The notes under the pieces are model-generated. The model saw nothing but the letters and a program-made list of their open reading frames with translations. It searched no databases and was not told the origin of the DNA. Below are positions 1 through 6,700 of a stretch of 9,386 bases of DNA, piece after piece. Made by a program: the position numbers and the translations under genes. Each line of letters starts with the position of its first letter. Position 1 is the stretch's first letter. Source of the DNA: Perlabentimonas sp041656735 (GTDB taxonomy: Bacteria > Bacteroidota > Bacteroidia > Bacteroidales > Tenuifilaceae); assembly GCA_041656735.1 (NCBI GenBank), contig JBBACY010000076.1:1-9386 (forward strand), in the 5' to 3' direction.

Positions 1-65
1 GAGCCTTACGCCAAGCTGTGCGCATTGAGGGAAAAGAATTGCCTAGTACTAAGGGGGTTATATAA
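1..65 (+). CDS. hisB: 3' end of imidazoleglycerol-phosphate dehydratase (partial, cut by window start)
   Basis: Only the last 20 codons are present, read from base 3, with stop TAA at 63-65. The peptide ALRQAVRIEG-KELPSTKGVI matches the characteristic C-terminus of HisB, where a helix with R-A-L-R-x-A-V is followed by a final P-S-T-K-G-x-(I/L/V). HisB removes water from imidazole-glycerol phosphate in the sixth step of histidine synthesis, acting directly on the product of the HisH/HisF synthase encoded downstream. The gene order hisB-hisH-hisA-hisF supports the call. Whether this HisB carries an N-terminal phosphatase domain cannot be seen. The next gene starts 759 bp away, a very large gap for this operon. 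Confidence 0.85.
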   Translation, partial: ALRQAVRIEGKELPSTKGVI

Positions 66-68
66 AAA

Positions 69-537
69 AGTTGAAAGTTAAAAGTTGAAAGTGACAAGTG
101 AAGAGTGAAAAGCTAAGAACTAAAAACTAAAAACTAAAAACTAAAAACTAAAAGCTAAAAGCTAAAAACTAAAAGCTAAAAACTAAAAACTAAAAGCTAA
201 AAGCTAAGAACTAAAAGCTAAAAACTAAAAGCTAAAAACTAAGAACTAAAAACTAAAAGCTAAAAACTAAAAGCTAAAAACTAAAAACTAAGAACTAAGA
301 ACTAAAAGCTAAAAACTAAGAACTAAAAACTAAAAGCTAAAAACTAAAAGCTAAAAGCTAAGAACTAAAAGCTAAAAACTAAGAACTAAAAACTAAAAGC
401 TAAAAGCTAAAAACTAAAAACTAAGAACTAAAAGCTAAAAACTAAGAACTAAAAGCTAAAAGCTAAAAGCTAAAAACTAAGAACTAAAAACTAAAAGCTA
501 AAAACTAAAAACTAAAAACTAAGAACTAAAAACTAAA
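69..537. repeat. 67-unit heptamer tandem array
   Basis: The array can be read as 67 consecutive 7-bp units without any insertion or deletion. The first six units (69-110) are AGTTGAA, AGTTAAA, AGTTGAA, AGTGACA, AGTGAAG and AGTGAAA. The remaining 61 units (111-537) use only four words: AACTAAA (30 times), AGCTAAA (19), AACTAAG (9) and AGCTAAG (3), so variation is limited to A/G at unit positions 2 and 7. Each of these units has TAA on the + strand and TAG or TTA on the - strand. With period 7, stops fall in all frames on both strands, so the array is non-coding. If hisB and hisH are co-transcribed, the message carries about 470 nt of A-rich, probably unstructured RNA here. The nearest described parallel I know is the heptameric STRR repeats of filamentous cyanobacteria; no relationship is claimed. 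Confidence 0.97.
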
Positions 538-540
538 AAT

Positions 541-683
541 ATGCGTTCCTGCTTTTTCTAGCATCATTGCGAGGGTACTTTGCGAAGTTACCGGTGCCTG
601 AGTGTTGCACTGAGGAATTCGATGTGGCTCTCGAAGACATCGATTACAAGTTAGCAAACTTGATTGAATTATACGAAATTTAA
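541..683. other. Structured element or gene remnant between two heptamer arrays
   Basis: This non-heptameric block is inserted between the arrays at 69-537 and 686-769, and its base composition is much more GC-rich. Three inverted repeats follow one another. The first, at 574-592, pairs GGTA/TACC and CTT/AAG around a TGCG loop with one bulged base. The second, at 592-612, pairs CGGTGC with GCACTG, including one G-T pair, around a 9-nt loop. The third, at 619-643, pairs TCGATGT with ACATCGA around 11 nt. On the + strand, 537-680 is also an open frame ending in TAA at 681-683. It has no ATG, but its composition is protein-like (it includes EFDVALEDIDYKLANLIELYEI-like acidic sequence, of which 618-680 encodes the end). 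It could be an interspersed REP-like or mobile element, a small RNA, or the tail of a decayed gene. I recognise no family. Confidence 0.5.
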
Positions 684-685
684 AA

Positions 686-769
686 AGCTAAGGGCTAAAA
701 GCCAAGAGCAAGGTTGAGGTTAAGAGAAGTGAGTAGTGAGTAGTGAGTAGTGAGTAGTGAGTGGTGGGT
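686..769. repeat. Degenerate heptamer array upstream of hisH
   Basis: Twelve 7-bp steps run in one phase. The first units are AGCTAAG, GGCTAAA and AGCCAAG, followed by three strongly diverged ones, then five perfect copies of AGTGAGT (728-762) and one GGTGGGT. The units clearly belong to the same family as the array at 69-537, but the two arrays are out of phase by one base across the intervening element. The last unit ends 55 bp before the hisH start codon. The segment AAGGTTGAGG at 711-720 recurs in the array near 9247, so the diverged part is itself shared between loci. Confidence 0.85.
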
Positions 770-824
770 TGAAGCACGAATCGGGTAACTATACGAAAGA
801 ACGAGTACATAAAAAACAAAAACA

Positions 825-1409
825 ATGAGTAAAGTTGCAATACTATCATACGGCGCGGGGAATGTAGCCTCGGTACAAAATACGTTGGAGCGATTGGGTG
901 TAAATGCATTTATATCGGACAAACCCAGTGAGCTAATGCAAGCCGACAGGCTTATTTTTCCTGGTGTTGGGCACGCCAACTATACTATGGACACTATCAA
1001 TAGTAAAGGCCTCGATACCGTTCTTACATCTTTTAAACGACCTATTTTGGGTATCTGTTTAGGTATGCAGCTAATGGGCAGAACATCGGAAGAGGGCAAT
1101 ACGTTAGGGCTAAACCTAATGGATTTTAACGTTAAGCGATTTAAAATTCCCGAAAAAGTTCCGCATATGGGTTGGAACAACATAGAAGTAACCAATAACC
1201 CCTTATTTAAAGGTGTTCCCAGCGGTTCGTACTTTTACTTTGTGCATAGCTACTACGCCGAGCTAAGTAACAACACCATTGCAACGTGCAATTACGCTAT
1301 TCCGTTTACGGCAGCAGTAAATAAAGATAATCGGTTTGGCGTACAGTTTCATCCCGAGAAAAGTGGTGACGCTGGAGTGGATATTCTAAGAAATTTTATC
1401 AACCTTTAA
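825..1409 (+). CDS. hisH: Imidazole glycerol phosphate synthase, glutaminase subunit HisH
   Basis: This is the class I glutamine amidotransferase subunit of imidazole-glycerol-phosphate synthase. It hydrolyses glutamine and passes ammonia to HisF, the fifth step of histidine synthesis, in the cytoplasm. The 194-aa length is normal for HisH. The nucleophile is Cys78 in GICLGMQLMG, and His176 and Glu178 in FHPEKS complete the triad. The PGVG oxyanion-strand motif lies at 46-49 and an N-terminal SYGAGN loop at 8-13. The ATG at 825 gives the expected HisH N-terminus; the leader is A-rich without a Shine-Dalgarno motif, as is usual in Bacteroidota. It lies between hisB and hisA, but both gaps are long, so it may depend on readthrough across the repeats or on its own promoter. 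I found no clear TAnnTTTG-type promoter. Confidence 0.97.
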   Translation: MSKVAILSYGAGNVASVQNTLERLGVNAFISDKPSELMQADRLIFPGVGHANYTMDTINSKGLDTVLTSFKRPILGICLGMQLMGRTSEEGNTLGLNLMDFNVKRFKIPEKVPHMGWNNIEVTNNPLFKGVPSGSYFYFVHSYYAELSNNTIATCNYAIPFTAAVNKDNRFGVQFHPEKSGDAGVDILRNFINL

Positions 1410-1431
1410 CAAATAATTTATTTTATGAAAT

Positions 1432-1473
1432 ATCTATGATAGTAACCTCAACACGAAAGACTATTCCATAGAT
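1432..1473 (+). promoter_or_regulatory. Stem-loop in the hisH-hisA gap
   Basis: ATCTATG followed by ATAGT (1432-1443) pairs with ACTAT (1460-1464) and CATAGAT (1467-1473). This gives a 12-bp stem with a 2-nt bulge and a 16-nt loop. Four T residues follow only loosely (1473-1476), so it would be a poor intrinsic terminator. An mRNA processing or stability element, or a protein-binding dyad between hisH and hisA, is equally possible. The structure is read directly from the sequence; the role is unknown. Confidence 0.4.
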
Positions 1474-1503
1474 TTTCCATCAAAACCTTTGAAAAATAAA
1501 CAG

Positions 1504-2220
1504 ATGAAACTAATACCAGCCATAGACCTAATTGATGGTAAGTGCGTACGCCTTTTTAAGGGCGATTACGACACAACGAAAGTATATAATGACAACCCCG
1601 TTGACCAAGCAAAAGCCTTTGAGGACAAGGGAATTGAGTACCTACATCTAGTTGACTTGTCGGGTGCCAAGGCAGGTTACCCCATACATTTAAGGATGCT
1701 TGAGCAAATTACCCATAGCACAAACCTTAAGGTTGATTTTGGAGGCGGAATACGCACTCGGCGGAGCCTTGAAGATAGCCTAAGCTGCGGTGCAACACAG
1801 GTAAATTTGGGTACCATTCTTATACACCAACCCGATATTGCGCCGTTGTGGATACAGCAATTTGGTGCTCAAAAACTTATAGCCTCGGTGGATGTAATGA
1901 ACCGAAAGGTAAAAGTATCGGGATGGCAAGAGGAATCGAGCATTGAGATAGATGCAGCCATTCAGAAGCTTATGGAGGATGGTTTTATCAACTTTACCAT
2001 AACCGATATTGACCGTGACGGAACCCTTGGTGAACCAGCCTTTGACCTTTACCGAGAAATAATTGCAAAATTCCCTACTATAAAGTTAAATGCCAGCGGA
2101 GGAGTTTCGGCGCAAGAGCAATTAAACGTTTTAGAATCAATTGGTTGCCAAGGAACCATTGTAGGAAAAGCAATTTATGAAGGTCGAATAAAACTGCCAA
2201 TAATCGCCCAAAAGCAATAA
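1504..2220 (+). CDS. hisA: ProFAR isomerase HisA
   Basis: HisA is 1-(5-phosphoribosyl)-5-[(5-phosphoribosylamino)methylideneamino]imidazole-4-carboxamide isomerase. It performs an Amadori rearrangement in the fourth step of histidine synthesis and yields the substrate of HisH/HisF. The 238-aa protein is a full-length (beta/alpha)8 barrel. Visible motifs are the N-terminal KLIPAIDLIDGKCVRL with catalytic Asp8, DFGGGIR (78-84) and NASGGVS (196-202) for phosphate binding, the second catalytic Asp130 in ASVDV, and TDIDRDGTL (167-174). An in-frame TTG lies at 1489, but the ATG at 1504 is chosen because the conserved family N-terminus begins there. The gene sits 94 bp after hisH and 100 bp before hisF, with a heptamer array filling the latter gap. 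Confidence 0.97.
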   Translation: MKLIPAIDLIDGKCVRLFKGDYDTTKVYNDNPVDQAKAFEDKGIEYLHLVDLSGAKAGYPIHLRMLEQITHSTNLKVDFGGGIRTRRSLEDSLSCGATQVNLGTILIHQPDIAPLWIQQFGAQKLIASVDVMNRKVKVSGWQEESSIEIDAAIQKLMEDGFINFTITDIDRDGTLGEPAFDLYREIIAKFPTIKLNASGGVSAQEQLNVLESIGCQGTIVGKAIYEGRIKLPIIAQKQ

Positions 2221-2223
2221 ATT

Positions 2224-2314
2224 ATTCACTTGTCACTTTTAACTTTCAACTTGTCACTTTCAACTTTTAACTTTTAACTGTTCACTTTTAACTTTTAACT
2301 TTTAACTGTTCACT
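2224..2314. repeat. Inverted-orientation heptamer array in the hisA-hisF gap
   Basis: Thirteen consecutive 7-bp units without indel all end in ACT: ATTCACT, TGTCACT, TTTAACT, TTCAACT, TGTCACT, TTCAACT, TTTAACT twice, GTTCACT, TTTAACT three times and GTTCACT. Reverse-complemented these are AGTTAAA, AGTTGAA, AGTGACA and AGTGAAC, the same words that open the array at 69. The array starts 4 bp after the hisA stop and ends 6 bp before the hisF ATG, so it is essentially the whole intergenic region and supplies the hisF leader. The 16 bases at 2249-2264 are perfectly complementary to 84-99. Confidence 0.95.
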
Positions 2315-2320
2315 TAACTT

Positions 2321-3076
2321 ATGCTAACAAAACGAATTATCCCTTGTCTCGATATAAAAAATGGTAGAACCGTTAAGGGTGTAAATTTTCAGAACCTACA
2401 GGATGCCGGCGACCCAGTAGAATTAGCTCACCTTTACTCTTCACAGGGCGCCGATGAGCTTACCCTACTCGATATTACAGCTACCCTCGAAGGGCGACAA
2501 ACCTTTTTACAGGTAGTTACCGAGGTAGCCAAAGCCATTAACATCCCTTTTACTGTTGGTGGTGGCATTAGCTCGGCTAAACAGGTCGAAACGCTTCTCT
2601 CGGCAGGCGCCGATAAGGTTTCGATTAACACATCGGCAATAGTAAACCCCAATCTTATTGCTGAATTAGCTCAGCAATTTGGCGCACAATGCGTGGTGGT
2701 TGCCATCGATACCCGATTAACCCCAAACGGTTGGGAGGTGGTAAGTTACGCAGGCACAAAGCTTACAGGACTATTGGCGGTTGATTGGGCAAAAGAATGC
2801 TACAATTTGGGCGCGGGAGAAATACTGCTTACCTCGTTTACCTCCGATGGCACAAGGCAAGGCTTTGCAATAGATATTACTCGCAGCGTTTCAGAGGCAG
2901 TGAATATTCCCGTAATAGCTTCGGGAGGTGCTGGAAATGCCCAACACTTTGTTGATGTTTTAACCACAGGTAAAGCCGATGCCGCCTTGGCGGCAGGGAT
3001 ATTTCACTACGGAATTTTAAACGTAAAAGCCATTAAGGAAGAGTTGCGATTGAATGGTATAAATGTGAGGCTATAA
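2321..3076 (+). CDS. hisF: Imidazole glycerol phosphate synthase, cyclase subunit HisF
   Basis: HisF is the (beta/alpha)8-barrel synthase subunit that uses ammonia from HisH to convert PRFAR to imidazole-glycerol phosphate and AICAR. The 251-aa length is typical. The start MLTKRIIPCLDIKNGRTVKG holds catalytic Asp11, and AID at 128-130 gives the second catalytic Asp130. GGGIS (80-84) and the KVSINTSA strand (99-106) form one phosphate site, and ASGGAGN around 203-209 the other. The ATG at 2321 matches the family N-terminus exactly. The leader is a pyrimidine-rich heptamer array rather than the A-rich leader usual for this group, which could affect initiation. A gene for HisI or HisIE, commonly next, does not follow; a DCC-family gene begins 31 bp downstream. 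Confidence 0.97.
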   Translation: MLTKRIIPCLDIKNGRTVKGVNFQNLQDAGDPVELAHLYSSQGADELTLLDITATLEGRQTFLQVVTEVAKAINIPFTVGGGISSAKQVETLLSAGADKVSINTSAIVNPNLIAELAQQFGAQCVVVAIDTRLTPNGWEVVSYAGTKLTGLLAVDWAKECYNLGAGEILLTSFTSDGTRQGFAIDITRSVSEAVNIPVIASGGAGNAQHFVDVLTTGKADAALAAGIFHYGILNVKAIKEELRLNGINVRL

Positions 3077-3096
3077 ACTATTTACATAGAATAGTT
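3076..3096 (+). promoter_or_regulatory. Small stem-loop at the hisF stop codon
   Basis: AACTATT (3076-3082) pairs with AATAGTT (3090-3096) around a 7-nt loop. The stem begins at the last base of the hisF stop codon. There is no T-run, so it is not a convincing terminator. It is AT-only apart from one pair and could be fortuitous; it may be a weak boundary between hisF and the following gene. Confidence 0.25.
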
Positions 3097-3107
3097 GTTC
3101 TCTATTA

Positions 3108-3533
3108 ATGCAAAAGTCAAAAGGATATATCAACGAATCGGAGAAGGCAATAATCCTTTTCGATGGATTTTGCAACCTATGCAATGCCAGTGTACACTTC
3201 ATTATAAAAAGAGATAAGAAAGATTTATTCCAATTTACAACCTTCCAAAGTGATACAGGGAAGGATATTGCTAAGAAGCTGAGAATTGAGAACCTCGTAT
3301 CAGACACCATAATTCTTTACCAGCGGGGAAAGGTGTACACACAATCAACCGCAGCGCTTACTATTGCCCGCAGGCTAAGCGGACTTTGGCCATTGTTATA
3401 CTCATTAATTGTAATTCCCCCACCCCTTCGCAATGCCATATACAATGTAATATCAAGGAATAGATATAAATGGTTTGGCCGTAGGGATACCTGTATGCTT
3501 CCCACCAAAGAAACGCTTGAAAAATTTGTTTAA
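3108..3533 (+). CDS. DCC-family (DUF393, YuxK-like) thiol-disulfide oxidoreductase
   Basis: The 141-aa protein begins its domain with ILFDGFCNLCN (residues 16-26), the D-G-x-C-x-x-C signature (Asp19, Cys22, Cys25) that names the DCC family. The C-terminal NRYKWFGRRDTCMLP (118-132) matches the family's usual ending, with an aromatic/FG pair followed by a cysteine and proline. No signal peptide or clear membrane span is visible, so it is probably cytoplasmic. The family is assigned to thiol-disulfide exchange from its CxxC motif, but substrates are not established. It starts 31 bp after hisF and may be co-transcribed with it. It occupies the place where hisIE is often found, but shares no motif with HisI or HisE, so it is not a substitute. 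The ATG at 3108 was chosen as the first ATG ahead of the conserved strand. Confidence 0.85.
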   Translation: MQKSKGYINESEKAIILFDGFCNLCNASVHFIIKRDKKDLFQFTTFQSDTGKDIAKKLRIENLVSDTIILYQRGKVYTQSTAALTIARRLSGLWPLLYSLIVIPPPLRNAIYNVISRNRYKWFGRRDTCMLPTKETLEKFV

Positions 3534-3704
3534 TCCATAACCACCCTAGGGCTATAACATCTGAGTTTTATCTTATACAGAACGTGGCAACCTGAAGTGA
3601 TATGAACAAACCAGCCATTGACTAAAGTTTAAAATAGGAGGACAAACCAATAGGAAGTAAACAGTTTACATATACTTATCGTCAGTATGTTTATCCTAAT
3701 AAAA
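3534..3704. other. Convergent intergenic region without an obvious terminator
   Basis: The DCC gene and the sensor kinase gene end facing each other here. The only inverted repeats I see are CCCTAGGG at 3544-3551 and GTAAAC-A-GTTTAC at 3657-3669. The second has a 1-nt centre, too tight for an RNA hairpin but suited to a protein-binding dyad. Neither is followed by a T-run in either direction. No coding potential was recognised. Confidence 0.4.
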
Positions 3705-6700
3705 TTATGCCTGCACCATTGGCAAGGTAAAACAAAAGGTACTACCTTCCCCTTCGGTGCTCTCAACCCAAATTTCCCCATCGTTCTTCTCAATAAACTC
3801 ACGGCACAAAATTAGTCCTAACCCTGTACCTGGCTCGTTGGCTGTTCCTTCGGATTTTACGTTTCCATCAATTTTGAATAGCTTATCGATTACCTTTTCC
3901 GAAATACCAACCCCCGTATCGGACACACACACAGTTACCACTTTGGCATCAACCATAGCAGTTAAAGTTATTTTATCGCCATAAGTCGAGAACTTAATGG
4001 CATTGGTAACCAAATTACGTAATACTGTTAAAATCATATCATTATCAACAAAAACCTGGATATTGTCGGTTAAAGTTGAAAGTAGCTTAATTCCCTTAAT
4101 ATGCGCAGCACCCTCCATCTGTTTAACTATAGAGTCAACCACTTCCTTAATATCAACACTATCAGGCATAAATTGCATTTTACCCGATTGCGAACGGCTC
4201 CATGTTAGCAAATTATCAACCAATTCGTAAGCGGTATTTGTTGTTTGGGTTAACAGTTTTGCAAACCTAACAGAATCCTCTTGCTTACCATCAGTAATTT
4301 TCTCGAATAATATTTCCGACAGTCCAACGATATTACTGATAGGATTTCGGAGGTCGTGTGCAATAATGCTAAAAAACTTATCTTTTGTTGAGTTAAGCAA
4401 AGCCAACTTATCACGCTGTTTTTGAATTTCTTGCTGCGCAATTTTGAGTTCCGTAATATCCGACTCAATGGCAACTAGTTTAATAACCTCGCCCCTTTCA
4501 TCGATAATTGGAGTAAGAGTTGTTTGTATCCAAATAGCTTCGCTTGCGCTTATCTTATTAAAGCTCTCATAGTTAACCGAAGTTTTTGTACTCAAGCACT
4601 CATCTACAATTTCTTTAGCATTGGGATTTTGACTAGCATCAAGCAAGCTAATACCCCGCTCTTTCATTAATGACGAAAGGTTGGTTTTATACAGTTTGAA
4701 GAAACCCTCGTTAACCCACTGGAAATTGGTGTATGCATCCATTATAAGCACCGCATTATCGGTTTCTTTGGCAACAATTGAGAGTTTTTGTAATTCTCTG
4801 TTATTATCCTCGAGAACTTTTGCCTGAGCGGTAATTTCTTCCTGGCGAATTTCCAGCTCGGCCTGCTGCTCCTCGAGCTGAGTATTCACTTCCGATAGTT
4901 CAGCTGTTCGTTGCATTACTATTTTTTCGAGCCTTAAATTAGCCGCTTTATGCCGCTTAGAGTTTAATTTAAGTATAATACTCATTACCAAAACAATAAC
5001 AATAGCATACATAATATACGCCACAACAGATCTATACCATGGCGATAATATGGTGAAATAGAATACATCTTCGCTACTTTCTACACCAAAAATATTTTTT
5101 GCCTTAACCCTAAAAGCGTATCTACCCTCTAATAGGTTGGTGTACTCCTTAAATGGTAGTTTACTCCACCCCGACCATTGTTTGTCGAACCCCTCAAGGT
5201 AGTAGCTGTACTCATTGTCATTTTCCTGAGCAAAAAATATTGCTGCATACTCAAAAAGTAGTGAGTTATTCTTAAACTCAATTCTAACAGGGCTTTTATC
5301 TGTAATTATAGCCTCACTATGATATTCGCCATTCGTTGGAGTTTTGCAAAAAAATATGGAATCATTGGACAACGTAATCCGCCTGATTCTAGTATTAAAT
5401 TCCATATCGTAGCCAAAAGTATCACCAACACTGTACTTAAATAACCCTTCGGTGCCACCAATCCATGTTGTTCCGTTTTTCTCTACATAAAAGCCAAGCA
5501 CCAACATTTCAGGAATTTGTTTAAAAGGTTTTGTAACCCAGCGGAACTTGCCTTTATCGCTTGCCTGCAGATATCCAGTTTCACTCTGTTTATTGTTAAG
5601 TCCCGAAATCCAAATCCTGTCGGTTGTTGAAGAGTAAAAAGAAAACACATCCTTCTCGCCAGTACAAAACACACTTCCAAAAGTTGAGTCGGGTTCCATT
5701 AAATCAGTAGTTGGATTATAGCGATTTATCCCTCCGTTAGATCCAACAACAAACCCCTCTTTATAAGGGAAAATGATTGGGTTCTTAGTTGATGCCAGCC
5801 CTTGTTCGGTTTTGTAATAGGTTATCTGCGAGTTTTTCAAAAATCCATCGTGAGTTAGTTTAACAACACCATTTCTGAATGTGCCCAGCCAAAGCGTGTG
5901 CTCATCAATCTCATATATACTTCTAATATTTTCGTTAAAATTTTCAGTCATACCTTTTAACAACAACGCTCCGTTAGAGTATTTGTAAACAAGGATACCC
6001 TCTGTTGTACAAGCGTACAATATATTATCATAGAACTTACTTTGCAAAAGCTCATAAATATAGTAGGTTGAAGAATGCACAAGCCGCTGCATTGTTTTAT
6101 TCTTAATACGGTATATCCCATTGCTAGTTCCAGAAAGCATAAACTCCTCATTCGTTCTGCTATCGGTAAAAGGAATCATAGTCCAGCTTGTGGTATTAAG
6201 TCCAGCAATTTTTTTAATATCATTATTTTCAATATAAAACAACCCTTGATGTGTACCTACATACAAGGTGCTATCGTACCTGTAAATTGACTCCACATTC
6301 CCATCCAGACCGTCTTTAACATCCCAAAAAGATATAGATGACGCAATACTTACCTTGCTAATACCATTATTGCTTGCAATCCATAAAAAGCCCTGTTTGT
6401 CAATATAAATATTATGCAATCGGTTTGTTGTTAAGCCCATTGTTCTATCAATTTTACTAACGGTCTGCCCTTCGGCATCAACCACAAAGCAGCCTTCACC
6501 TGGAGTACTAACATAGAAGAAGTTTCCATATTGCTGTGCCTTTGAAGGAAGGTTGAACTTTGAAATATATTTATCGAGTTCCGAGGGCAGTTTTCTGAGC
6601 ATCTCAGGCGAGTTTTCAGAACAGGGTGAATAGTAATATATACCATTCTTGGTCCCAAGAAAAACAGTAGAATCGTTAACAGCAAGAGACACTTCAACCT

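Noticed and set aside
69..537. CRISPR array
   Set aside because: The repeat unit is only 7 bp with no unique spacers, and no cas genes are present.
688..979. Two - strand reading frames overlapping the repeats and the hisH start
   Set aside because: They translate the heptamer repeat into low-complexity peptide (repeating SLLTTHY) and run antisense into hisH.
1489..1503. N-terminal extension of HisA from a TTG codon
   Set aside because: The conserved HisA N-terminus begins at the ATG at 1504, and the extra five residues have no family counterpart.
3757..4230. + strand reading frames inside the kinase region
   Set aside because: They are antisense to the well-supported kinase core with all its conserved boxes and show no family features.
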